DNA of 12,721 nt from UBA7683 sp964397855 (lineage in GTDB: Bacteria > Patescibacteriota > Saccharimonadia > Saccharimonadales > UBA7683): assembly GCA_964397855.1 (NCBI GenBank), contig CAYNKQ010000022.1, forward strand, positions 1 through 12,721. The letters are read 5' to 3'. Of the stretch, positions 1-7,056 are shown one piece after another. A model generated the notes under the pieces. That model ran no database searches. It was not told the origin of the DNA and saw nothing but the letters and a program-made list of their open reading frames with translations. How positions within the stretch are numbered: the first letter of the stretch is position 1; the number at the start of each line of letters is the position of its first letter. The position numbers and the translations under genes are program-made.

Positions 1-55
1 ACTGTAAATCTGATGGCTTATGCCTTCGTAGGTTCGAATCCTACTCCCAGCACCA
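1..55 (+). tRNA. tRNA-Tyr(GTA), 3' part only
   Basis: The window opens in the anticodon loop (CTGTAAA, anticodon GTA at 4-6). A long class II variable arm with a GGC/GCC stem (15-17 and 22-24) follows. The T arm is GTAGG-TTCGAAT-CCTAC (28-44), then the acceptor 3' strand TCCCAGC, discriminator A and encoded CCA (53-55). The long variable arm with anticodon GTA identifies bacterial tRNA-Tyr. The 5' half lies outside the window. Confidence 0.95.
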
Positions 56-58
56 AGT

Positions 59-90
59 AAAAAGACACCCCTTAGCAGGGTGTCTTTTTA
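59..90 (+). terminator. Intrinsic terminator after tRNA-Tyr
   Basis: A perfect 10-bp stem (61-70 AAAGACACCC with 78-87 GGGTGTCTTT) has a 7-base loop and ends in a T run. It directly follows the tRNA CCA and ends the tRNA transcript before the next promoter. Confidence 0.9.
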
Positions 91-94
91 CTTT

Positions 95-103
95 TGTTAT
101 AAT
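95..103 (+). promoter_or_regulatory. Extended -10 promoter TGTTATAAT, leaderless
   Basis: This is a perfect TGnTATAAT box. Six bases (TGACAC) separate it from the ATG at 110, so the expected transcription start is the A of the start codon. There is no room for a Shine-Dalgarno site. The -35 region would fall inside the terminator hairpin and does not match a consensus, which fits an extended -10 promoter. Confidence 0.75.
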
Positions 104-109
104 TGACAC

Positions 110-748
110 ATGATTATTACAAAATTTGAACATGCCTGCCTACTATTGGATAACGGCAAACATCGCCTTATTATTGACCCCGGTTCATTCACAAACTTGC
201 CAGATAACCTTACCAACCTAGTCTGTGCAGTAATTACCGAAGAGCACGTTGACCATTATAACCTTGAAAATATTAAAAAAATTTTGGCGCAAAACCCAGA
301 AATCACGATTCTATCGACCAAAACCGTAGCGGAGCAACTTAAAGAAGTAGGGATAAACTGTCAGGCCGTGACCCGTGAGTTAAAGCAGCAGGCCCAAAGC
401 TTCACGCTTAAACTCAAAGAAACTGACCATGCCGAGATCTATAAAAGCTCACCGTGCAGAGTTCTAACCATACAAGTTGATGACTTTTTGTACTATCCGA
501 GTGACTCATTCACTACGACCGAATCATCCGTAGAGGTTCTTGCATTACCAACTTCTGGCCCCTGGCACAAGATCTCTCATTCTATTGATTTGGCTAATCA
601 GGTTAACTCGAACTCTATATTAGCTACTCACAACGGGCTGTACAACAACACTGGCAACATTGTTGCAAATAATTTCACTTCAAGTAATATCACTGATAAG
701 AATAGAGAATTTGTCTTCTTAGAAGTTGGCGAGTCTAAAAAATTCTAG
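110..748 (+). CDS. Metallo-beta-lactamase-fold hydrolase, UlaG-like
   Basis: The product is a 212-residue single-domain protein of the metallo-beta-lactamase fold, closest in layout to the UlaG/YycJ-like metal-dependent hydrolases; the substrate cannot be told. Visible landmarks are the N-terminal strand pair ending in IIDPG (21-25), the metal motif region TEEHVDH (43-49), a possible third ligand H107, YYPSDSF (128-134, candidate bridging Asp 132) and ATHNGL (172-177, terminal His 174). The first histidine of the usual HxHxDH is Glu44, so one metal site may be altered. There is no signal peptide, so it is cytoplasmic. The start is set by the leaderless promoter. The gene ends 11 bp from the stop of the convergent glucoamylase gene, with no terminator between them. 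Confidence 0.8.
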   Translation: MIITKFEHACLLLDNGKHRLIIDPGSFTNLPDNLTNLVCAVITEEHVDHYNLENIKKILAQNPEITILSTKTVAEQLKEVGINCQAVTRELKQQAQSFTLKLKETDHAEIYKSSPCRVLTIQVDDFLYYPSDSFTTTESSVEVLALPTSGPWHKISHSIDLANQVNSNSILATHNGLYNNTGNIVANNFTSSNITDKNREFVFLEVGESKKF

Positions 749-759
749 GTTACACCGAT

Positions 760-2691
760 CTACCGAGCAGCAATCTGAAGAATTGTACGAATATATTCAG
801 CGTGACTCCAGACCAGCGGTGTAACACCAACAGGTTCTCCCGTTGTTGTGTCTAACTGTTCAGAAAACATACCGCTCAGTAGCGCATACTTTTCAGCCCA
901 GGCTACTAAGTCTTGTGCTGCCTCAACATTCCCTTGCTTAACGTAGCACTGCGCAAGCCAAAAGGTGGTTACAAACCATGGGTTCCCCTGGTACTGCGGA
1001 TCAGATTTAAAGTAGTTGTCACCTTCGTAGCGTGGAACGCCACCAATTGGCGCGCTATTTAGTAGCCTTTCCTCAACAGCGTGCTGAGTTGCTTCAATAG
1101 CTTCAGGTGCTGGCACATCAAAAAAGTAGAAACCGTAAAGACTCGAGACATCTAATGTAGAATCTATGCCGTGATTACCATCTTTTGTCAGCAAGAAGCC
1201 CTTATGCAGTACCTTTGTTTCCTCATCATACAAGAGCGAGAGATTTGCCGCAATCAACTGTGCGGCCGTATCCCACCTGAGTGAATCATCAGGGAACTCA
1301 AAACGTTCAGCAAGCTCAGAAGCAGCTTGCAATGACCTGTATACCAGGCCGACAGTATAGGAAGAAGTCGAAAACTTCTCTTCCCATAGATCGTAGCTGG
1401 CATGCGGTAAGTTGGTTTCAGTATCAAAGAACTGTTCCATAAAGTTGGCAGCAGGATCAACGAGGGTTCCATAAATGCTGCGTACAAACTCTTCTTGGCT
1501 CGGATTCTGCTTTAAGAATTCGTTCAACATGATAATAACAATCGCAGTTTCGTCTTCTTGAATAGCAAGTTCAGAATGATTGCCATGCACCAACGGGTGC
1601 CAGCTACTACCAATAGCTTTATCTGGTTGATACTTGTGCATTAAGTAACCATCTCGCGTAAGTATGTCTCGACAGAACTCAAAAAACTTACGCGGCTCAT
1701 CAACATAGCCTAATTGTATCAGTGGCCACAAAACAAAAGCACCATCACGTGGCCACACGTAGCTGTAATAATCACGACCATAGTTATAAATTGAAGAATC
1801 ACCCGACGCTATCAAACCACCCCTGCGGTCAATATGCGCTTTAATAACAAGTAGTGATTTGCGAAGCATTATCTGGGTAGATTCATTAAATGCATCGACT
1901 TGTGGGGCAGAAATGTTTAACCAGTTCTTCCAGTAGTCACGCGTTTGGGTGTAGCGGGCTTGCGGTGACTTTGAAAGCAGGGTCTTATGAATTCTCTCTG
2001 CCGTTGTCTGTGAATCAGCTGCAACCACCCAGTAATTAACCGTCTGCGTCTCTTCTGATTCAAACACACGTGTAAAGCCAATTACAGAATCAACCCCACC
2101 ATGTTCTACGGCGTTGCCAGAAAGAATGCCATCTTCGGCATCTTTATACGTACCTTCTTTGCCTTCAATACCATAATTTCCGATCGAATACTGGTCAAAT
2201 ACCTGTCCATCTTCAAACTGACCGTAGCTCAGAAGGCAGCACCTCCCCTTGTAGTCAAGAATGTAGTTTTCTTCAGGCTCAAACAAAGCCGTATCAGCAC
2301 GACCACCACGAGAAATCTGAAATATTTGGTGCATAAAAAGGCGTATCTCTCGCCCCTGTGTACCTAGGTTGGTGATTTTTATTTTACGATTAAACACATT
2401 GTACTGAGTATCAACGTAGTCAGAAAAGTGCAGACGCACACCTAGCTCAGTGTTTTCAGATACAATATTACTCACAAGTGCGTTATCTTGAAAATCTACG
2501 TCGCAGATCCAATCACTTTCACCCACCCAGCTGAATTTACCATCCACGAATATTCCTACACGATGCGGTGAAGTTCTTGAAGTTGTGAGATTCTCCAGAC
2601 CAACATATGGGTAATAAAAGTCATGCACAAGCCCAGACTCATTCAGACCAACAAACATACTGCCATTACTAAGTACTACTGGTCGTGCCAT
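760..2691 (-). CDS. Glycoside hydrolase family 15 (glucoamylase-like)
   Basis: This 643-residue protein has the bacterial GH15 architecture: an N-terminal beta-sandwich (about 1-260) and a C-terminal (alpha/alpha)6 barrel (about 265-643). GH15 enzymes are inverting exo-hydrolases that release glucose from alpha-glucans, dextran or trehalose. The start MARPVVLSNGSMFVGLN and the substrate-site motif YVWPRDGAF (311-319) are typical. The probable general acid is Glu437 in YDLWEE and the probable general base Glu611 in FSEQLD, by analogy with glucoamylase and glucodextranase. No signal peptide is visible, so it probably acts on intracellular glucan. It is the last gene of the minus-strand operon: its ATG follows the TAA of the GH57 gene with no gap, and GGGAG lies about 8 bases upstream. 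Whether the linkage is alpha-1,4, alpha-1,6 or alpha,alpha-1,1 cannot be read from sequence. Confidence 0.93.
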   Translation of the reverse strand: MARPVVLSNGSMFVGLNESGLVHDFYYPYVGLENLTTSRTSPHRVGIFVDGKFSWVGESDWICDVDFQDNALVSNIVSENTELGVRLHFSDYVDTQYNVFNRKIKITNLGTQGREIRLFMHQIFQISRGGRADTALFEPEENYILDYKGRCCLLSYGQFEDGQVFDQYSIGNYGIEGKEGTYKDAEDGILSGNAVEHGGVDSVIGFTRVFESEETQTVNYWVVAADSQTTAERIHKTLLSKSPQARYTQTRDYWKNWLNISAPQVDAFNESTQIMLRKSLLVIKAHIDRRGGLIASGDSSIYNYGRDYYSYVWPRDGAFVLWPLIQLGYVDEPRKFFEFCRDILTRDGYLMHKYQPDKAIGSSWHPLVHGNHSELAIQEDETAIVIIMLNEFLKQNPSQEEFVRSIYGTLVDPAANFMEQFFDTETNLPHASYDLWEEKFSTSSYTVGLVYRSLQAASELAERFEFPDDSLRWDTAAQLIAANLSLLYDEETKVLHKGFLLTKDGNHGIDSTLDVSSLYGFYFFDVPAPEAIEATQHAVEERLLNSAPIGGVPRYEGDNYFKSDPQYQGNPWFVTTFWLAQCYVKQGNVEAAQDLVAWAEKYALLSGMFSEQLDTTTGEPVGVTPLVWSHAEYIRTILQIAAR

Positions 2692-3900
2692 TTAAATCTC
2701 CCCACCTTGGTTTAATAATCGAGCCTTTAGATCATGGTAACAGTTCATGAAGTACAAAAAAGCATCATACGGTGACTGATACGGGCTAAAATAGGCATGA
2801 ACATCGCCATCGCTGAACCACTTTGTGCACATGTAGTAGAAGTGATCTGAAGTTTGCAACTTACGCCAGTCTTCAATAAGCGCCCAGTCGTTGGTTTTTA
2901 GTATCGGTTCAGCTAAAGCATATAAGTCGGCTATTGCGCCGCGCTGCATTGGATTGCCGACCCAGGCCGTTAAATCACGCTCCGCATCTGCCCATGTAAC
3001 CGTTTCCGCCATAGAAACCACATCTTTGGCTGAAAATGATTCGGCGGCTTCAGTAACCGTTTTGAAGTTGTTGTCTGAGCCGTTCAACCATTCAGCGGGA
3101 AGTGCTTTAAGAAATTCAAAGATACCGGTATCAGCCCATTGATGTTCGCCAAAGGTCTCGTAATCCATAAACAAATTGAAGACTTCGGCATGGTGTGTTT
3201 CCTCAAGCCAGTTACAAAATGTTGTAGCCGTAAGTGGGTGGGCGGTCCTTGCACTGGCACTAAAACGAAACGCAATGTCATCACTTAAACGATAGTTTTT
3301 TAAGAGTAGCTTGATTGAAGTTGTCTCGGGTGGTTCATACACAAAGTTCGGACTACGCCACTTAAGTACCGGGTCCCAACCCTCTGCTAGTATCGCCTTA
3401 TAACCTTGACCGTCCGCCCAAGCGGCAAGTTCGTCGTTATAAGCAAGTTCGGTATTACGAAATGAAGTTGGAGTAACCCCAAAGTGTCGCTGTACGAGTT
3501 CTTTGTGCATACGTACCTGCGTTTCAAATTCATCTCGATTATGGAAGAACGCCAGGCTATGATGATATGTTTCTGCTACAACTTCAACACGACCTGTCGC
3601 GACTAGATCCTTAAAGGATTGGAGTACATCTGGGGCCCATTGCTCAAACTGCTCAAGCACAGTGCCTGTTATAGAAATACTCAAACGAAAATCAGGATGT
3701 TGGCTAAGGAGCTCAAGCAGTAGTTTATTTGTTGGAATGTACGATTTTTGTGCGACTTTATGCATGATTGCAATATTATCTGTTCGAGAGCCACTCTCGC
3801 TTTGGAAGTAATTGTGTTGCTTTGTTATATCAAACACGGAATAAGGCCTGACGCGCATTGGCTGATGCACATGCAGATATAATACAATCGCCTTACTCAT
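2692..3900 (-). CDS. Glycoside hydrolase family 57 (alpha-amylase-like)
   Basis: This 402-residue GH57 enzyme comes from a family of retaining alpha-amylases, 4-alpha-glucanotransferases and branching enzymes. The N-terminal LHVHQP (9-14) is conserved region 1. FRNTELAYND (148-157) carries the probable nucleophile Glu151. FMDYETFGEH (245-253 and following) carries the probable acid/base Asp246. The C-terminal segment WFSDGDVHAYFSPY is typical of the amylase-like subgroup. The ATG at 3898-3900 is preferred over a start 22 codons upstream. It makes the conserved motif begin at residue 9 and gives an ATGA overlap (4 bases) with the upstream GT4 gene, with GGGG nearby as a ribosome site. No signal peptide is visible. 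In the operon it would trim, transfer or hydrolyse the glucan made by the GT4 enzyme; specificity is uncertain. Confidence 0.93.
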   Translation of the reverse strand: MSKAIVLYLHVHQPMRVRPYSVFDITKQHNYFQSESGSRTDNIAIMHKVAQKSYIPTNKLLLELLSQHPDFRLSISITGTVLEQFEQWAPDVLQSFKDLVATGRVEVVAETYHHSLAFFHNRDEFETQVRMHKELVQRHFGVTPTSFRNTELAYNDELAAWADGQGYKAILAEGWDPVLKWRSPNFVYEPPETTSIKLLLKNYRLSDDIAFRFSASARTAHPLTATTFCNWLEETHHAEVFNLFMDYETFGEHQWADTGIFEFLKALPAEWLNGSDNNFKTVTEAAESFSAKDVVSMAETVTWADAERDLTAWVGNPMQRGAIADLYALAEPILKTNDWALIEDWRKLQTSDHFYYMCTKWFSDGDVHAYFSPYQSPYDAFLYFMNCYHDLKARLLNQGGEI

Positions 3901-5108
3901 GTTGTCGCCCCTGCAAGCTTTGCTTTGTGGTAAAGATCTATAAAGTGGGGGATTTGACGATGCCAAGACATGTTGTTTAGCTCTCGGCGTGCATTGTCTT
4001 TGAGTTCTTGCTGGAGTGATGGATTCTGAGCTACACCAACAAGATATTCCGTCAACTTCTTGGTATCCCAGAAGTCAACTTTAAGAACATTCTGCATTAC
4101 TTCTGAAACACCCGATTGCTTACTAATGAGCACCGGAGCGCCATAGCCGATTGCCTCTAGTGCAACCAAGCCAAAAGGCTCGCTAACAGAAGGCATGACA
4201 AACAGATCAGCAATTTTATATGCATCACGCCATCGCTTTCCACGCTGAAAGCCGGTGAAGAAAATTTTATCTGTTAGTCCATAAGCTGCTGCCTGCATGA
4301 TAAGTTCATCTCGCTGTTCGCCGCCACCAACAAAAACAAACAGTGTTTTTGGCGCAAAACGTACCGCATCAGCTGCGGCCTCAAGTAAGTAGCTCAGGCC
4401 TTTTTGGATAGTGAGTCGCCCAATATACACGACAATGCGCCAACCTTGTTCTTTCATAAGTTTGAGATATTGATAGCTTGTTTCATCTTCTAAAGATTCC
4501 TCGTGAGCAAAACTGCTATGGTCAACACTATTATGGATAACTGTGATTTTATCTTCAGGTATGTCATACTCACGCATAATTGCTCGCTTGGTGTGATCAC
4601 TTACCGCGATGATAGCATCTGCTCTATGTAGACCGATCGATTCAATCTCACGAACAAGTGTATTGCCGCCAAAATGAGCTCCTGATCTGTCAGATTCAAC
4701 CGAGTGCATGTGCGCAACCAACGGCTTACCTGTGTGTTCTTGAGCAGCCGTGCCAGCTTGCAACGTAAGCCAGTCATGCGCGTGAATAATGTCGTAATCA
4801 CCGTCTTTAACGATCTGCACCGATGCCTCAGTAAAAGCATTTTGAAAACGGGCCAACTCGCTGTTTTCCAATCGGTATTCACCACTATCATATACGCCGC
4901 CTGGAAAGAATGTTTCGTTTGCGCCAACTTTATAGGGCATAGCCCCAACAACGTTCATAAAATCTATACCATGATCTGCCTGATAGGGAACAAGGAAGTC
5001 TATGGAAGTTACTTGCTCAGAGAGAGCTTTGCACAATTGATAACAAGCCACACCCAAACCACCACTGTTATGTGGCGGTAGTTCCCAACCCAGCATTGCT
5101 ATTTTCAT
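3897..5108 (-). CDS. GT4 glycosyltransferase, glycogen/starch synthase-like
   Basis: This 403-residue GT-B enzyme is a retaining family 4 glycosyltransferase. The N-terminal domain starts MKIAMLGWELPPHNSGGLGV with the sugar-nucleotide loop GG (16-17) and has HAHDWLT (109-115), a signature shared by glycogen synthase-like enzymes. The C-terminal nucleotide domain has YIGRLTIQKG (228-237) and EPFGLVALE (310-318), the EX7E motif. Family and context suggest transfer of glucose from ADP- or UDP-glucose to an alpha-glucan, or synthesis of a glucoside such as trehalose; the donor is not determined. It is first in the operon with GH57 and GH15, and its stop overlaps the GH57 start by four bases. The ATG follows a -10 box by six bases, so this operon mRNA is probably leaderless. 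Confidence 0.9.
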   Translation of the reverse strand: MKIAMLGWELPPHNSGGLGVACYQLCKALSEQVTSIDFLVPYQADHGIDFMNVVGAMPYKVGANETFFPGGVYDSGEYRLENSELARFQNAFTEASVQIVKDGDYDIIHAHDWLTLQAGTAAQEHTGKPLVAHMHSVESDRSGAHFGGNTLVREIESIGLHRADAIIAVSDHTKRAIMREYDIPEDKITVIHNSVDHSSFAHEESLEDETSYQYLKLMKEQGWRIVVYIGRLTIQKGLSYLLEAAADAVRFAPKTLFVFVGGGEQRDELIMQAAAYGLTDKIFFTGFQRGKRWRDAYKIADLFVMPSVSEPFGLVALEAIGYGAPVLISKQSGVSEVMQNVLKVDFWDTKKLTEYLVGVAQNPSLQQELKDNARRELNNMSWHRQIPHFIDLYHKAKLAGATT

Positions 5109-5114
5109 TGTTAG

Positions 5115-5120
5115 ATTTTA
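5115..5120 (-). promoter_or_regulatory. -10 box TAAAAT of the glucan operon, leaderless
   Basis: Read on the minus strand, TAAAAT is followed by CTAACA and then the ATG at 5108, a six-base gap. No clear -35 or TG extension is seen, so the call rests on spacing and composition. Confidence 0.5.
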
Positions 5121-5215
5121 CCCATCATTTATTCCTGTTTAGTATATCGAACATAAGCATATTTCTCAATCATATAATTCCTCAGTTTTACGAAGTAGCA
5201 GAACCTCATAATTTC

Positions 5216-5224
5216 TGGTACAAT
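5216..5224 (+). promoter_or_regulatory. Extended -10 promoter TGGTACAAT of tRNA-Thr
   Basis: TGnTACAAT lies 24 bases before the mature tRNA 5' end, so transcription should start near 5231 with a short leader removed by RNase P. No good -35 is visible. Confidence 0.65.
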
Positions 5225-5248
5225 AACAGCCGTTCAAGCGCTAGTAGT

Positions 5249-5323
<75 letters not shown>

Positions 5324-5341
5324 TTTTGAATCACCCTATAT

Positions 5342-5653
5342 ATGAATAAAACACACGGAATAGGCGAAAGAAGCGTTGCTAAGCAAATCACTCTAGACAT
5401 AGCTGATGCAATTTTGATAACTGGATCTGGCATTGCCGCTTCGGGCTTGATACTGAGACTTGGTCTTGACGTACACAAAACCATAACAAACGTCAGTGAA
5501 CAGATGATAGCTGGTGGCATCGCGGTTGGTAGTTTGGGTTTTGTAACCGGCGCCTTCGCAAGAGTCGGCTTAAGAAACTGCTTACATTTGCTAAGAGATT
5601 CTACGTTACCAGCACCTGCTGACATCAAGGTAACGCCCGTATCTCAAGAATGA
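5342..5653 (+). CDS. Small two-helix membrane protein, unknown
   Basis: The product is a 103-residue protein with two glycine/alanine-rich hydrophobic segments (about 20-42 and 55-73) separated by a short polar loop, predicting a helical hairpin in the membrane. No family is recognised. No Shine-Dalgarno site and no correctly placed -10 box precedes the ATG. The gene begins 18 bases after the CCA of tRNA-Thr with no terminator, so it may be read from the tRNA promoter, with RNase Z processing leaving an 18-base leader. Its hydrophobic core resembles that of the next gene: ILITGSGIAASGL versus ILIGTGTVATLGL, and MIAGGIAVGSLGFVTGAFA versus IVAGISAAGMVLGIVGAAE. The two look like diverged tandem paralogues. 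Confidence 0.65.
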   Translation: MNKTHGIGERSVAKQITLDIADAILITGSGIAASGLILRLGLDVHKTITNVSEQMIAGGIAVGSLGFVTGAFARVGLRNCLHLLRDSTLPAPADIKVTPVSQE

Positions 5654-5675
5654 TATTGTACCAACCAACGTAATA

Positions 5676-5684
5676 TGGTATCGT
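5676..5684 (+). promoter_or_regulatory. Extended -10 promoter TGGTATCGT, leaderless
   Basis: A TGnTATnnT box ends six bases (TTCTGA) before the ATG at 5691, the same geometry as the promoter at 95-103. Confidence 0.6.
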
Positions 5685-5690
5685 TTCTGA

Positions 5691-6020
5691 ATGACTGAAT
5701 TTCCGATGGACATTGCCCCCGATGGACCTCAAGAAGGCCGCATTATGCGTGCGTGCAGCCTACTCTCGCGTAGAATGCCCAGAGCAAGTGGCGTACGTGG
5801 TGTTATTGAAATGTGCGTTGGCGGAATATTAATTGGTACTGGCACAGTCGCTACTCTTGGCCTAGAACATTTAGAAGCTCCTACCCCAGCGGGAAGAATA
5901 GTAGCAGGGATAAGCGCAGCCGGTATGGTGCTAGGGATAGTCGGCGCAGCAGAGGTCACCACTGCAACTGCACCTAATGAACAAGCCCAAGTTGCACTTG
6001 AACATCAGGACCTGATCTGA
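5691..6020 (+). CDS. Small two-helix membrane protein, paralogue of 5342-5653
   Basis: The product is a 109-residue protein of unknown function with a polar, arginine-containing N-terminal region (1-37) and two Gly/Ala-rich hydrophobic helices (about 38-58 and 70-87). It ends in a short acidic tail. The helical pair aligns by eye with that of the preceding protein. The start is set by a leaderless extended -10 promoter. Its TGA stop (6018-6020) supplies the TG of the extended -10 box that serves rpmG, so the two transcription units are packed without spare sequence. Confidence 0.65.
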   Translation: MTEFPMDIAPDGPQEGRIMRACSLLSRRMPRASGVRGVIEMCVGGILIGTGTVATLGLEHLEAPTPAGRIVAGISAAGMVLGIVGAAEVTTATAPNEQAQVALEHQDLI

Positions 6021-6026
6021 TAGAAT
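6018..6026 (+). promoter_or_regulatory. Extended -10 promoter TGATAGAAT of rpmG
   Basis: TGnTAGAAT overlaps the stop codon of the preceding gene and ends 10 bases before the rpmG ATG. Expected transcription start is near 6033, leaving a leader of only a few bases without a ribosome site. Confidence 0.6.
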
Positions 6027-6036
6027 ATATAACTAT

Positions 6037-6243
6037 ATGGCAAAGAAGAACACCAAACGAGTATTAGTAGGTTTAGTAGGCGAAGAATCAGGCGATCGTC
6101 TTTACTACACAAAAAAGAACACCCAGAACACACCTGATAAGCTTAGTCTTAAGAAGTACAACCCACGCCTTCGAAAAACTGAAGTCTTCACAGAGACCAA
6201 GAAAAACCTGGGCCGAAACGAAGTTAAACCAAAGAAACGATAA
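6037..6243 (+). CDS. rpmG: 50S ribosomal protein bL33, cysteine-free form
   Basis: This 68-residue basic protein has the bL33 pattern: MAKKNTKRVLVGLV, then YYTKKNTQNTPDKLSLKKYNPRLRK. bL33 sits on the large subunit near the E site. Zinc-binding bL33 forms carry two CxxC pairs (as in EECG and YCPxCRK). Here the corresponding stretches read EESG and YNPRLRK, so all four ligands are missing and this is a C-minus, zinc-independent form. A lysine-rich tail of about 14 residues extends past the usual end. It has its own promoter and an intrinsic terminator, so it is a single-gene unit. Confidence 0.9.
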   Translation: MAKKNTKRVLVGLVGEESGDRLYYTKKNTQNTPDKLSLKKYNPRLRKTEVFTETKKNLGRNEVKPKKR

Positions 6244-6258
6244 TAACAAAATTTTGCT

Positions 6259-6290
6259 AAAAAGAGCACTCAGCGAGGTGCTCTTTTTTA
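6259..6290 (+). terminator. Intrinsic terminator after rpmG
   Basis: A 9-bp stem (6261-6269 AAAGAGCAC with 6278-6286 GTGCTCTTT) with an 8-base loop is followed by a T run. Confidence 0.9.
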
Positions 6291-6365
6291 CTCTTTGTAT
6301 CCGTTATTTGCAAATATCACCCGCCCAAGCAATAATAACTTTAGGACTAGAGAATTGGGTAACGT

Positions 6366-6377
6366 AAAGGAAGGTGG
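6366..6377 (+). promoter_or_regulatory. Strong Shine-Dalgarno site deciding the 6383 start
   Basis: AAAGGAAGGTGG ends five bases before the ATG at 6383, favouring that ATG over the in-frame GTG at 6374, which lies inside the site. It is one of the few clear ribosome sites in the window. The region 6291-6365 must hold the promoter, but no convincing -10/-35 pair was found. Confidence 0.7.
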
Positions 6378-6382
6378 TAAAT

Positions 6383-6871
6383 ATGGCATTAGCTGATAAA
6401 GCCAGACCTACTGTAGCAGAGGATTCTATTCAATCTATTTATCTAGATATGATCACGAGCGCTGGGTACAATTCAGAAATAGAGTCTAATAGGGAACACG
6501 CTCACGCAGTACACATACCTGATTTTGAACGTAAAACAGAGGCAGCGCTTAGAGTAATAGGCCCTCATATTCTAAGCAGCATGGTGGGGGCTCAGTCACC
6601 GACCTATTTGCGGCGCTGGGCTGAAGGTTCTGACAAACCCGACTTGGCCCAGGCGCGCAGAGTCTGTGTTGCCGAGACTATCGTACAAAGGTTTGGCAGT
6701 TGGTTTCCCGACGTTGTTCAACTCGATAAGCCAGACCCGAACGTGCAAGCGTGGCTTCTGGGCCAGAATCCGGCACTTGAGCTTGAAAGCCCGGCCACTA
6801 TTATTCGAACCCAGCCCTTTAAGGTTACTGCGCCAAAGATAGCAAGCAGCCTATACGACCTAATTTCTTAG
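6383..6871 (+). CDS. Xre/MbcA/ParS-like DNA-binding protein, orphan
   Basis: This 162-residue cytoplasmic protein looks like the Xre/MbcA/ParS antitoxin family. A helical HTH-like region lies at about 56-94, with YLRRWAEGSDKPDLAQARRV resembling the recognition-helix stretch of these proteins. The C-terminal part carries FGSWFPDVV and then VQAWLLGQNPALELESPATIIR (121-142), similar to the toxin-binding 'WL..PNPAL....P' motif. Family members normally pair with a RES or other toxin just downstream. Here the next gene is a 25-residue basic peptide and no toxin gene is visible, so it may be a solitary regulator. It has a real leader with a strong ribosome site, unlike most neighbours. The assignment rests on short motif similarity and is moderate. 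Confidence 0.55.
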   Translation: MALADKARPTVAEDSIQSIYLDMITSAGYNSEIESNREHAHAVHIPDFERKTEAALRVIGPHILSSMVGAQSPTYLRRWAEGSDKPDLAQARRVCVAETIVQRFGSWFPDVVQLDKPDPNVQAWLLGQNPALELESPATIIRTQPFKVTAPKIASSLYDLIS

Positions 6872-6888
6872 TACTTCACTCTGTTATG

Positions 6889-6897
6889 TGTTATTAT
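6889..6897 (+). promoter_or_regulatory. Extended -10 promoter TGTTATTAT of the 25-residue gene
   Basis: TGnTATTAT predicts a start near 6904 and a leader of about 20 bases. The leader includes a five-codon ORF (ATG 6916, stop 6931-6933) that overlaps the next ATG at 6926 in another frame. Confidence 0.55.
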
Positions 6898-6925
6898 AGT
6901 TTCAACGTAAACTGAATGGAACATA

Positions 6926-7003
6926 ATGGCTAAACACAAGAATTGGCACGGCGCAGCGCGCAAACGTGCACTCAAGAAAAAACTTAAAGAACAAAAGAAA
7001 TAA
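6926..7003 (+). CDS. 25-residue, very basic small protein
   Basis: The ORF begins MAKHKNWHGAARKRA and continues with a lysine-rich tail ending KEQKK. More than half of its 25 residues are Lys, Arg or His and it carries one Trp. It is probably an RNA- or ribosome-binding peptide, similar in style to tiny ribosomal proteins such as bTHX or bL37, although it matches neither by eye. Supporting a real gene are its own extended -10 promoter, a weak ribosome site (GGA eight bases upstream of the ATG), codons like those of its neighbours, and a perfect 14-bp terminator 15 bases after the stop. It is too short for standard gene callers and no family is recognised. Confidence 0.65.
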   Translation: MAKHKNWHGAARKRALKKKLKEQKK

Positions 7004-7017
7004 TCTTACCTTCTGAT

Positions 7018-7050
7018 AAATAATGAGCTCCTATGTGGAGCTCATTATTT
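7018..7050. terminator. Bidirectional intrinsic terminator
   Basis: A perfect 14-bp inverted repeat (7018-7031 and 7037-7050, AAATAATGAGCTCC and its complement) has a five-base loop. A-rich and T-rich arms lie on both sides. It separates the plus-strand small basic gene from the convergent amidotransferase gene and can serve both. Confidence 0.88.
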
Positions 7051-7056
7051 AATTCT

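Noticed and set aside
3901..3966. 22-residue N-terminal extension of the GH57 protein
   Set aside because: The ATGA junction and the position of the conserved LHVHQP motif support the start at 3900.
6916..6933. Five-codon ORF overlapping the small basic gene start as a regulatory leader peptide
   Set aside because: It is too short to distinguish from chance and has no ribosome site or leaderless promoter spacing.
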